Shown one piece after another: positions 10,701 through 17,744 of a stretch of DNA of 64,000 bases. Within the stretch, counting starts at the first letter, position 1, and the number at the start of each line of letters is the position of its first letter. A model generated the notes under the pieces. The model did no database searches. It was not told where the DNA came from and worked only from the letters and a program-made list of their open reading frames with translations. A program made the translations under genes and the position numbers. This DNA comes from Sphingomonas_O antarctica (GTDB lineage Bacteria; Pseudomonadota; Alphaproteobacteria; Sphingomonadales; Sphingomonadaceae): contig NZ_CBCRXM010000009.1 in assembly GCF_965137005.1 (NCBI RefSeq), positions 1 to 64,000 of the forward strand, read 5' to 3'.

Positions 10701-11232
10701 TCGCATCGCCGCGGCGCGACACCTCGACATAGATCCGGTCGCGGAACACCGCGCGCAGCTGCTCTAGATAGTCGCGCGCGGCCGGACCCTGCCCGTCGGC
10801 GAGCAAGCGCACCAGCGCGCCCTCCCCGCCCGCGGTCAGCGCGATCAGCCCAGCCGAATGCTTGGTCAGTGCCGCGAAGGATACATGCGGCGGCTCGTCG
10901 ACCGGTCGCGCCAGATGCGCCTGGCTGACCAGCGCGCACAGATTGTCATAGCCGCTCTCATCCTGCGCATAGAGCGCCAGCCAGTCGATCCCAGGGGCCG
11001 TTCCCTCCGGCCGCGCGACGCTCAGCAGCGTGCCGATGATCGGCTGGACCCCCGATTTGGTGCATCCCTCGGCAAACGGCATCGCGCCGTACAGGCCGTT
11101 GCGGTCGCAGATCGCCGCGGCCGGGAAACCGCGCGCCTTGGCCGTCGCCGCGATCGCCTTCGGGTCGATCGCGCCTTCCAGCATCGTGTAAGCGGAGAAA
11201 TTGCGAAGCGGGACGTAGGGCGCGAATGCCAT
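7774..11232 (-). CDS. dnaE: DNA polymerase III subunit alpha
   Basis: Catalytic subunit of the replicative polymerase, 1152 residues, normal DnaE length. The PHP domain begins MAFAPYVPLRNFSAYTMLEG. The polymerase core contains GPGRGSGAGS near residue 356 and the catalytic aspartates in PDFDIDFCETR near residue 394. A second palm block is VYQEQVMQAAQILAGYS, and KFAGYGFNKSHAAAYA is the following helix-hairpin region. The C-terminal part, up to residues LALAS, holds the OB-fold and tau-binding region. It stands alone between a PEP-CTERM gene and a peroxidase cluster. It is the DnaE1 type, not the ImuC/DnaE2 form, judging by the MLEGA start and lack of an imuB neighbour. Confidence 0.98.
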   Translation of the reverse strand: MAFAPYVPLRNFSAYTMLEGAIDPKAIAATAKARGFPAAAICDRNGLYGAMPFAEGCTKSGVQPIIGTLLSVARPEGTAPGIDWLALYAQDESGYDNLCALVSQAHLARPVDEPPHVSFAALTKHSAGLIALTAGGEGALVRLLADGQGPAARDYLEQLRAVFRDRIYVEVSRRGDAIEGQAEAALVGLADDMEVPVVATNPAHYANAEFHAAHDIMLCIAGSAYVDSDDRAKSSPEAWIKPIEAMQALFGDLPDALANTLVVARRCAVSAPNRKPILPSLAGDRTAEAEQLRVDARAGLELRLEQAGNVDVQIYRDRLEFELDVIVGMGFPGYFLIVADFIKWAKEQGIPVGPGRGSGAGSVVAWSLTITDLDPLKLGLLFERFLNPERVSMPDFDIDFCETRREEVIRYVQGRYGRDHVAQIITFGRLKARAVLKDTGRVLQMSYGQVDRLAKLIPNHPTDPWTLDRSLNGVSELAAAYKNDEEVKRLFDLAMKLEGLPRHSSTHAAGVVIGDRPLDQLVPLYRDPRSDMPVTQFDMKYVEAAGLVKFDFLGLKTLSVLHRALDMIEAREGHRPDLDRLGWDDEAVYQLLQRGDTVGVFQLESEGMRRALAGVKPSSFADIIAIGALYRPGPMDNIPMFGRRKNGQEDILYPHPLLETVLAETYGVIVYQEQVMQAAQILAGYSLGEADLLRRAMGKKVQAEMDAQRQRFIDGCAANEIEPRKASELFDLIDKFAGYGFNKSHAAAYAVLSYQTAWLKVHYPHDFFAASMAFDRTNTDKLAIFVDDMRRSNVAMLPPCINASGADFTVETTEDGLAVRHALAALKGVGEGAMEQLVATREAGGKFKSIDDFADRVPPRMLNKRQLEALAGSGAFDGIEPNRAGVFAVAETMLAVANSAEERRTGGQHGLFGGEASVTAIKLPKSASWSLAERMTSEKEAFGFYFSAHPVDRYRHAASAHGARSHAALCAAASPEEGARTAGVLAALVEDARWRTSARGRRYLMATLSDASGQYVATCFDDAPSLALEEAARSGACQLLQVELDRRAGEETPRVTIRGARSLDGLAGETRLSIRLVIDKAGDLSALATLLATRVGGRGEVHAEARFAEGIAQLTLGRNFRLDGEVIDQLGAVAGVVAVETLTNVPKLALAS

Positions 11233-11280
11233 GCCCGTGCGTATCAGGCGGCGGCCCGCCTCGCCATGCCGGCGCGGACC

Positions 11281-11523
11281 TTATCCACAATTATCGGCGG
11301 GAAATCCGGCATCGCCGCGCATCGCCAGGATCTGGCCGACGTTGAAAGTACCCTGCGTCCCCGCATCGATGACCACGCGCGCCCGCTCGGCACTGCCCAT
11401 GCCGCACACCTTGGTGACCAGTTCGGCCAAGGTTCCCCGGCCGCGTTCCTCGAACTTGAACGCCAGTTCCGACCCCTCGTCGGTGCGTTCGATCAGCTTC
11501 GCAGGCGCAGTCCAGTCGGTCAT
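11281..11523 (-). CDS. Conserved-looking 80-residue hypothetical protein
   Basis: Small soluble protein of 80 residues starting MTDWTAPAKLIERTDEGSEL. It has no membrane segment. It contains two cysteines (KVCGMGS and the penultimate DNCG). I do not recognise a named domain. Its ATG overlaps the TGA of the glutathione peroxidase gene (ATGA, 11520-11523), so expression is probably coupled to it. The frame stays open upstream, but that region is the coding sequence of the peroxidase in another phase. The tight coupling and good codon use make it a real gene; its function is unknown. Confidence 0.7.
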   Translation of the reverse strand: MTDWTAPAKLIERTDEGSELAFKFEERGRGTLAELVTKVCGMGSAERARVVIDAGTQGTFNVGQILAMRGDAGFPADNCG

Positions 11524-11996
11524 GCGAGTAGTCCCTCGATTTCGGATTTGAGGCTTTCGGGTTTTTCGGTGGGGGCATGGCGCGAGACCACCTTGCCCTG
11601 CTTGTCGATCAGGAATTTGGTGAAATTCCACTTGATGCCTTCGAGGCCCAGCAGCCCCGGCTTTTCGTGCTTCAGCCATTTCCAGAACGGGTCGGCGCCC
11701 GATCCGTTGACCTCGACCTTGCCGAGCACCGGGAAGCTGACATCGTAAGTCAGCGAACAGAAATTGGCGATTTCGGCGGCATCGCCCGGTTCCTGCGACC
11801 CGAACTGATTGCACGGGAAACCGAGCACCGTCAGCCCGCGCGCGCCATATTCGCGGTGCAGTGCCTCCAGGCCCTCATATTGCGGCGTAAACCCGCATTT
11901 CGAAGCGGTGTTCACGACCAAGATCGGTCCTTCGACAGTCTTGAGGTCGAGCGGCGTGCCGTCGGCCTGCTTCACCGTAAAATCGTGCGCGTTCAT
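11520..11996 (-). CDS. Glutathione peroxidase (cysteine type)
   Basis: Thiol peroxidase of 158 residues that reduces hydrogen and lipid peroxides. The three family blocks are present: NTASKCGFTPQYEGL with the peroxidatic cysteine near residue 34, LGFPCNQFGSQEPG with a second cysteine, and KWNFTKFLIDKQG. The active site is Cys, not selenocysteine, as in most bacterial members, which usually work with thioredoxin. It has no signal peptide, so it is cytoplasmic. The gene overlaps lolD upstream by four bases and the 80-residue gene downstream by four, making a run lolC-lolD-gpx-small protein. Confidence 0.94.
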   Translation of the reverse strand: MNAHDFTVKQADGTPLDLKTVEGPILVVNTASKCGFTPQYEGLEALHREYGARGLTVLGFPCNQFGSQEPGDAAEIANFCSLTYDVSFPVLGKVEVNGSGADPFWKWLKHEKPGLLGLEGIKWNFTKFLIDKQGKVVSRHAPTEKPESLKSEIEGLLA

Positions 11997-12664
11997 GTCA
12001 GCACCCCTTCATGCAGCCTTACCACGCGGTCCATCTTCGCCGCCAGCCGTTCGTTATGCGTCGCGACCAAAGCCGCGCTGCCTTCGCCGCGCACCAGCCG
12101 CAGAAATTCGGCAAGCACGGTGTCGGCGGTCGCTTCGTCGAGATTGCCCGTGGGCTCGTCGGCCAGCACCAGAGCGGGCCGATTGGCGAGCGCGCGACCG
12201 ACGGCCACCCGCTGCTGTTCGCCGCCCGACAATTTCGACGGCTTGTGGTCGAGCCGCTCGCCCAGTCCCAGCGCACTCAGCAGACTGTCGGCACGCGCAA
12301 TCGCCTCCGCATGCGTCGCGCCCGCGATCAGTCCGGGCAGCACGACATTCTCGCGCGCCGAAAAGTCGGGCAGCAAATGGTGGAATTGATACACGAAGCC
12401 CAGGCGGTCGCGTCGCAAAGCGGTGCGCGCATCGCCATCGAGCTTCGACGCTTCCTGACCCATGATGCGGATCGACCCTTCGAACCCGCCCTCCAGCAGA
12501 CCGACCGCTTGCAACAAGGTCGACTTGCCCGACCCCGACGGCCCCAGCAGCGCGACGATCTCGCCGCTCTGCACGCTCAGATCGACGCCGCGCAGAACCT
12601 CGATCGTCGCGGTCCCTTGCGTGAATGAGCGGCGCAGGTCCGACGTGCCCAGCACCTCACTCAT
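11993..12664 (-). CDS. lolD: Lipoprotein-releasing system ATPase LolD
   Basis: ATPase of the LolCDE complex, which extracts outer-membrane lipoproteins from the inner membrane. It has 223 residues. Walker A is GPSGSGKST, the signature motif is LSGGEQQR and Walker B is VLADEPTGNLD; the Q-loop segment is FVYQFHHLLPDF, typical of LolD/MacB-type ATPases. Its start overlaps the end of lolC by eight bases. Only one permease gene is next to it, so the complex probably uses a single LolC/E-type permease as a dimer, as in other alphaproteobacteria. Confidence 0.95.
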   Translation of the reverse strand: MSEVLGTSDLRRSFTQGTATIEVLRGVDLSVQSGEIVALLGPSGSGKSTLLQAVGLLEGGFEGSIRIMGQEASKLDGDARTALRRDRLGFVYQFHHLLPDFSARENVVLPGLIAGATHAEAIARADSLLSALGLGERLDHKPSKLSGGEQQRVAVGRALANRPALVLADEPTGNLDEATADTVLAEFLRLVRGEGSAALVATHNERLAAKMDRVVRLHEGVLT

Positions 12665-13907
12665 AACGCAGCACCTGCACCGGATCGGTGCTCGCCGCCT
12701 TGAACGCGGGATAGAGTGTCGCGAGGAACGCGAAGATCAGCGCCATCGCGCAGATCCCGACGATCTCCAGCGGATCGGCCTTGGCCGGCAGTTCGGTGAG
12801 AAACCGGATCGACGGGTCCCATAAATTCTGGCCGGTCACCAGCTGAACGAAATTGACCACGTCCTGCCGGAAAAACAGGAAGATGAACCCGAGCACGACA
12901 CCGGCGAGTGTACCGAGCACACCGATACTGACGCCCACCGTCACGAAAATCCGCACCAGGCTGGCGCGCGACGCGCCCATCGTCCGCAGGATCGCGATGT
13001 CGCGCGTCTTGGCGCGCACCAGCATGATCAGCGACGACAGGATGTTGAACACCGCGACGAGGATGATGATCGACAGCACGACGAACATCGCCACGCGCTC
13101 GACCGCCAGGGCCTCGAACAATGTCGCGTTCATCTGGCGCCAGTCGGTCACCACCGCGCGACCCGTCGTCGCCTTGGCCAGCGGCGCGAGGATCGGGCCG
13201 ACCTTGTCCGGGTCGGTCGTCTTGACCTCGATCATCCCCACCGCATCGCCGAGCAGCAACAGTGTCTGCGCATCCTCGATCGGCATGACGACGAACGCCT
13301 TGTCGTAGTCATACACGCCGATTTCGAAGATCGCGGCGACGCGGTAACTGACGATGCGCGGGACGCTGCCGAACGGACTGGCCTGTCCATCGGGCGAAAT
13401 CAGGCTGACCGATCCGCCGACCTGCGCACCCAATTGCTCGGCCAGCCGCGCACCCAAGGCGACATTGCCGCTGCCCGGTTTCAGATCGGCCAGCGAACCG
13501 GACAGAACTTTGGTGTGCAGCGATTGGTTGGTCGCGATGTCGCCCACCGGCATCCCGCGCACCAGCACGCCTTCGACGCGCCCGTCGTGGCTCGCCATCA
13601 ACGGCTGTTCGATCAGCGCGGTCGCCGACGTCACGCCGGGCGTCGCCTTGGCCTGCGCCATGATGTCGCGCCAATCCTCCAGCCGCCCGCCATAGCCCTG
13701 CACGACGGCATGACCGTTCAGCCCGACGATCTTGTCGAACAATTCGGCGCGAAACCCCGACATCACGCTCATCACGACGATCAGCGCCGCGACGCCGAGC
13801 ATCACCGCGACCAGACTGATCGAGGCGACGAGGAAGATGAATCCCTCGCCCTTGCCCGGCAGCAAATAACGCCGCGCGATCATGCGTTCATAGGGGCTGA
13901 GCAGCAT
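12657..13907 (-). CDS. lolC: Lipoprotein-releasing ABC transporter permease (LolC/LolE family)
   Basis: Inner-membrane permease of 416 residues. An N-terminal transmembrane helix (near FIFLVASISLVAVMLGVA) is followed by a long periplasmic domain and three C-terminal helices. The last of these ends in the conserved YPAFKAASTDPVQVLRYE. The start MLLSPYERMIARRYLL is the typical family N-terminus, so the ATG at 13907 is chosen over in-frame codons further upstream. It works with LolD, which it overlaps. Upstream lies a 413-base gap holding a palindromic repeat. Confidence 0.95.
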   Translation of the reverse strand: MLLSPYERMIARRYLLPGKGEGFIFLVASISLVAVMLGVAALIVVMSVMSGFRAELFDKIVGLNGHAVVQGYGGRLEDWRDIMAQAKATPGVTSATALIEQPLMASHDGRVEGVLVRGMPVGDIATNQSLHTKVLSGSLADLKPGSGNVALGARLAEQLGAQVGGSVSLISPDGQASPFGSVPRIVSYRVAAIFEIGVYDYDKAFVVMPIEDAQTLLLLGDAVGMIEVKTTDPDKVGPILAPLAKATTGRAVVTDWRQMNATLFEALAVERVAMFVVLSIIILVAVFNILSSLIMLVRAKTRDIAILRTMGASRASLVRIFVTVGVSIGVLGTLAGVVLGFIFLFFRQDVVNFVQLVTGQNLWDPSIRFLTELPAKADPLEIVGICAMALIFAFLATLYPAFKAASTDPVQVLRYE

Positions 13908-14320
13908 GGGTCGCGGCACTAGGGCCGCTCTCGGCACGCGGCAAGCGCGACGGCGCTGTGTTCGATTCGACACACCTGCATCCAAATCGTTGCTTCAGGG
14001 CCAGTTTCACATGGCCAAAGCCCGACGGCTCGCATACCGACCCGATTCTGGATTGAAGGCCAATGGCCCGGTTCAGGGAGTTTCCGGCTCCGCGCGAGCG
14101 TCGAGCCGGGAAAAGAACAAGAAGGGGGCTGACGAGCAATCGTCACGCGGATGCCCGGGGTGGAAACGCCTCGGGCATTCGCCGTTTCGGGGTCTTCTGT
14201 CAGCAAATAAGCCATGTCGCCCCTGCGCAGGCAGGGGTCCAGATAAACGCTCAAATTGAGACGAAGCCGCGAGGTCGGGAGATCATCTGGGCCCCTGCCT
14301 GCGCAGGGGCGACATGCGAC
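13908..14320. other. Non-coding gap between lolC and serB
   Basis: A 413-base stretch without a convincing gene. The left part probably carries the lolC promoter, but no clear -35/-10 pair is seen. The right part holds a roughly 100-base inverted-repeat element (described separately). Open frames here are short and have no ribosome-binding site. Confidence 0.6.
14213..14316. repeat. Palindromic inverted-pair element, family A copy 1
   Basis: The two ends are inverted copies about 32 bases long, each itself a palindrome (core CCCCTGCGCAGGCAGGGG). The left arm begins CATGTCGCCCCTG and the right arm ends CAGGGGCGACATG, differing at one position. The 40-base interior resembles the interior of the copy at 49096. 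The structure is MITE/REP-doublet-like and can fold into one long hairpin at the 3' side of serB. Confidence 0.85.
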
Positions 14321-15163
14321 CTAGATAGCCAACCCCCAAGCATACCGCACCACATTCAAATCGCCCCAATGGACCCGCGCATCCGCCGCGGCCTCGGTCC
14401 TTGGCTTGGCATGATACGCCACACCCAGCCCCGCCGCTTCGATCATCGCGATGTCATTGGCGCCGTCGCCGATGGCCAGACTGGCCGACGCTGGCAGGCC
14501 ACGCTTCGTCAGCTCGTCGAGCAACACCGTTTTCTTCGTCGCAGAGTCGACGATCGGCTGCGCGGTCCTCCCGGTCAACGCGCCGTTTTCGTGGAGCAGC
14601 GTGTTGGCGACCACCCGATCGAAGCCGACCTGCTGCCCGACCGGTTCCGCGAACAGCGTGAACCCGCCCGACACGAGCACCGCATAGCCTCCGGCCGCGC
14701 GAAATGCCGTAACCAATTCGACGCTCCCAGGCATGAGCTTTACCCGTTCGCGCAAACACTCCTCGGCCTTGGCGAGAGGCAGTCCCTCAAGCAGCGCGAC
14801 CCGCGCTGCCAGGGCTTCCCCAAAATCGAGTTCACCGCGCATCGCCGCCTCGGTGACGGCGGAGACTTCGGCCTTCAGTCCGACATAGTCAGCCAGTTCG
14901 TCGATGCATTCGACGGTAATCATCGTCGAATCCATATCAGCGACGAGCAGCTTGCGGTGACGGTCCGCCGCGCGTTGGACAATGACGTCGAGGTTCACGA
15001 AACCCTCCAGCGTCATACGCGCCGCCACCGGATCGCCCGAAAATCGCAGGTCGCAAGCGACGCCTTCGACGACAGCGCCAGCCGTCCCGCCTATCGCCCG
15101 CGCCGCATCGGCGATAACGGACGCGGCCAAACCACGCTGGTCAACGATCGTCGCGATGAACAA
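14321..15163 (-). CDS. serB: Phosphoserine phosphatase SerB
   Basis: HAD-family phosphatase that performs the last step of serine synthesis. It has 280 residues with the start used here. An N-terminal regulatory half is followed by the catalytic half: motif I LLVADMDSTMI, motif II VLVSGGFTLFAEP, motif III lysine near ATKKTVLLDEL, and motif IV IGDGANDIAMIEAAG. The proposed start is TTG at 15163, giving LFIATIVDQRGL and preceded by GGGAGG at a six-base distance. An ATG at 15190 is the alternative. Either way the 5' end overlaps the divergent miaA. Confidence 0.93.
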   Translation of the reverse strand: MFIATIVDQRGLAASVIADAARAIGGTAGAVVEGVACDLRFSGDPVAARMTLEGFVNLDVIVQRAADRHRKLLVADMDSTMITVECIDELADYVGLKAEVSAVTEAAMRGELDFGEALAARVALLEGLPLAKAEECLRERVKLMPGSVELVTAFRAAGGYAVLVSGGFTLFAEPVGQQVGFDRVVANTLLHENGALTGRTAQPIVDSATKKTVLLDELTKRGLPASASLAIGDGANDIAMIEAAGLGVAYHAKPRTEAAADARVHWGDLNVVRYAWGLAI

Positions 15164-16052
15164 AGCCGACCTCCCGCCCCTCACGCTCATTGCAGGGCCG
15201 ACCGCGAGCGGCAAGTCGGCGCTGGCGATGCGGCTGGCGGCGGAGCGTCCCAGCGTGATCGTCAATGCCGACGCGATGCAGGTCTATGCCGACCTGCGCG
15301 TGCTGACCGCGCGTCCGTCGGCAGAAGAGGAAGCAGCAGTCCCGCACCGCCTGTTCGGCCATGTCGATGGTGCCACGGCCTGTTCGGCGGCGGACTGGGC
15401 GGCACAGGCGCGCGGGGCGCTCGCCGATATTTGGGCAGCGGGCCTGCACCCGATTCTTGTCGGTGGCACCGGCCTGTACATCCGCACTCTACTCGATGGC
15501 ATTGCCCCGGTACCGGCCATCGATCCCGCGCTCAGAAGCGAAGTCCGCGCGCTCGATGTCGCGGACGCGCACGCCGCTTTGGCGCTCGAAGATCCGCACA
15601 TGGCCGCACGACTGCGTCCGAGCGACACGACCCGCGTCGCCCGCGCGCTCGAAGTGATGCGGTCGACCGGGCGATCGCTGAGCGATTGGCAAAGCGAGCG
15701 GGTCGGCGGGATTGCCGCCCAAATATCCCTCAATCCACTCATTTTGGACCCACCGCGGGAGGACGTCGTGCGGCAAAGCGATTCACGCGTGGAAGCGATG
15801 CTGGCCGGAGGCGCGATCGAAGAAGTTGCCGCGTTGCGCGCCCGAACTCTCGATCCGAACCTCCCGGTGATGCGAGCAATCGGAGTACCGCCTGTGCTCA
15901 AATATCTTTCGGGCGAACTGACACACGACCAAGCGGTCGAACAAATTAGCATGGATACAAGAGCTTATATCAAGCGCCAGCAAACCTGGATGCGCGGACA
16001 ATTTCCGGGCGACTGGCCACGTCTTGTGTTCGTCCCGAAACAGGACGGCTGA
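15156..16052 (+). CDS. miaA: tRNA dimethylallyltransferase MiaA
   Basis: Transfers a dimethylallyl group to A37 of tRNAs that read codons starting with U. It has 298 residues. The P-loop GPTASGKSALAMRLA is at residues 13-27. Family motifs are VNADAMQVYADLRVLTARPS, FGHVDGA, GGTGLYIRTLLDGI and the C-terminal TRAYIKRQQTWMRGQ. The start MNKADLPPLTLIAGP is chosen by family comparison; no good Shine-Dalgarno precedes it. Its first codons overlap those of the divergent serB by eight bases, so each promoter must lie inside the other gene. A hairpin with a T-rich tail follows about 60 bases after the stop. Confidence 0.95.
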   Translation: MNKADLPPLTLIAGPTASGKSALAMRLAAERPSVIVNADAMQVYADLRVLTARPSAEEEAAVPHRLFGHVDGATACSAADWAAQARGALADIWAAGLHPILVGGTGLYIRTLLDGIAPVPAIDPALRSEVRALDVADAHAALALEDPHMAARLRPSDTTRVARALEVMRSTGRSLSDWQSERVGGIAAQISLNPLILDPPREDVVRQSDSRVEAMLAGGAIEEVAALRARTLDPNLPVMRAIGVPPVLKYLSGELTHDQAVEQISMDTRAYIKRQQTWMRGQFPGDWPRLVFVPKQDG

Positions 16053-16109
16053 CTTATCTCGCAGTTGCGAAATGCGCGGAATTTTCTATATCGCAGGATA
16101 GTAAGGGGC

Positions 16110-16140
16110 AGCACCGCTCCATAGTGGTGCTTTCTAATTT
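16110..16140 (+). terminator. Putative intrinsic terminator of miaA
   Basis: Stem AGCACCGCT / AGTGGTGCT (eight of nine pairs) with a four-base loop, followed by TTTCTAATTT. It lies between miaA and the choice-of-anchor A gene. It could also act in the leader of that gene, whose ATG is about 20 bases on. Confidence 0.55.
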
Positions 16141-16152
16141 AGGGTCGTGATC

Positions 16153-17706
16153 ATGCGTTTTGTTCGTCCTGCTGCGCTTTGCGCGCTGCTCACTACTGCT
16201 GCGATGACGGTTCCGGCGATCGCCGGCGCGCCGACCGCGGCAGACAAACAGGCGGCGGGTGTCGCGCTCGTGACGCTCAGTCAGCTCAATGTCTTCGTCA
16301 AAGCGAATTTGACGAATGGCGGCGGTGAGATCGAAGGCAAGACGTGGGTTGGCGGCAATCTGAATGGCGGCAACGGTTTCAACATCGGCTTTGGTGCGTC
16401 GAACGGTCAGAGCACGGTCGCATCGACCTTTGCAACCGTCACGGTCGGCGGCAATCAAAACGCCCAGGTGCAGATCAAGAACCAGGTCGGCGGCAGCTAT
16501 GGCGCCTATGTCGTTGGCAGCAGCAACGGCATCGAGGTTCAGGAGAACAACGGCACGGTGAACGTCGGCGGCAGCGTGTCGGGCAAGATATCCGTGAGCA
16601 CCGGCACCGCGCTCCGCATCGCCGGGAGCTATAACGACCAGAATGGCCTTAGCCTGGGCGGCAGCAACAACGTCTGGATCGGCGGCAATTCGACGCGCAT
16701 CCAGGGCGGCAGCAACAACACCATCCGCGTCGGCGGCAATCTCAAGTCGGCCGACATCACCTCGGGCAGCACGGCGCAAATCGGCGGTTCGCTGGGCGCT
16801 AATGGCGATAACAGCTCGACCAACGGTGATGTTACCGTGCTCGGCAACATCTCGAACTTGAACATGAACGCGAACAATCTGACCGTGAAGGCCGGTGGCT
16901 CAGTCAATGGCCAGAGCGGTATTTCGACGGGCAGCAACCTGTATGCCGGCGGCTCGATCTCGGTGCAGAACAACAATGGCGGGCCGGGCGCAATTCACGC
17001 GAATTGCGGCGCGAACTATGCCAATTGCGCGGGCGTAGCTGCACCTGTGTCGCCCGGCGCACCGACCGTCGCCAGCGTCGCCGGTGACACACAGACGATG
17101 TTCGACAATTTCGCCGCGCTGTCGAACAGCCTGACTTACCTTGCTCAGGCCGGACATACCGGCACGCTGATCAGTGGCAGTCAGGGGTTCACCTTCAAGA
17201 GCACGGCGACATCGGGTTACACCGTGTTCAACGTCGACCAGTCGATCTTTTCGAAGAACGAATTTGCGTACGATTTCGCGAACACCAGCACGCCGATCAT
17301 CATCAACGTGAAGAGCACCAATTCCGCCTGCACGACGAATTTGACCTGCAGCTATTCGATGGCATCGAATTTCACCGGCAATGCCAGCCAGTATAACAAG
17401 AACGTCATCTGGAACTTCGCCGACGCATCGTCGGTGGTGCTCACCCGCCAGTTTCAGGGCACGGTACTGGCCTATCTCGCCGATCTGCAAGCCAATGTGA
17501 TCGAAGGCTCGGTTGTCGCGAAGAACTTCAATCAGACCAACGAGGTTCACCTCGGCACCTATGGCAATAACGGCAATAACGGGAATAACGGCCTGCTGAC
17601 CGGCGTAATTCCCGAACCGGCCAATTGGGCGCTGATGATTGGCGGCTTTGGCCTTGTCGGTGGCGTCGTACGACGTCGCCGTCGTGGGTTCGCAGTTGCA
17701 GCATAA
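16153..17706 (+). CDS. Choice-of-anchor A family PEPxxWA-CTERM protein
   Basis: Secreted or surface protein of 517 residues. Residues 1-26 are a signal peptide ending in PAIAGAP. The body is a choice-of-anchor A domain built from many short VGGN/VGGS/IGGN repeats (for example WVGGNLNGGNGFNIG and IWIGGNSTRIQGGSNN) that would form a beta-solenoid. The C-terminus reads IPEPANWALMIGGFG, a hydrophobic span and RRRRRG. A small Gly-Asn repeat (GNNGNNGNNG, from imperfect 9-base DNA repeats near 17566-17590) precedes the sorting tail. The start is ATG 16153; a GTG two codons earlier is possible. The ilvB gene follows by 38 bases. Confidence 0.87.
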   Translation: MRFVRPAALCALLTTAAMTVPAIAGAPTAADKQAAGVALVTLSQLNVFVKANLTNGGGEIEGKTWVGGNLNGGNGFNIGFGASNGQSTVASTFATVTVGGNQNAQVQIKNQVGGSYGAYVVGSSNGIEVQENNGTVNVGGSVSGKISVSTGTALRIAGSYNDQNGLSLGGSNNVWIGGNSTRIQGGSNNTIRVGGNLKSADITSGSTAQIGGSLGANGDNSSTNGDVTVLGNISNLNMNANNLTVKAGGSVNGQSGISTGSNLYAGGSISVQNNNGGPGAIHANCGANYANCAGVAAPVSPGAPTVASVAGDTQTMFDNFAALSNSLTYLAQAGHTGTLISGSQGFTFKSTATSGYTVFNVDQSIFSKNEFAYDFANTSTPIIINVKSTNSACTTNLTCSYSMASNFTGNASQYNKNVIWNFADASSVVLTRQFQGTVLAYLADLQANVIEGSVVAKNFNQTNEVHLGTYGNNGNNGNNGLLTGVIPEPANWALMIGGFGLVGGVVRRRRRGFAVAA

Positions 17707-17721
17707 TTTTTGACTTGCCCG

Positions 17722-17741
17722 CTCCGGCTGGCTAGCCGGAG
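17722..17741 (+). promoter_or_regulatory. Hairpin covering the ilvB ribosome-binding site
   Basis: Perfect eight-base stem CTCCGGCT / AGCCGGAG with a GGCT loop. The 3' arm contains most of the GGAGG at 17738-17742 and ends three bases before the ATG. It could mask translation initiation, or mark the end of the upstream transcript; no U-tract follows it. Confidence 0.5.
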
Positions 17742-17744
17742 GCC

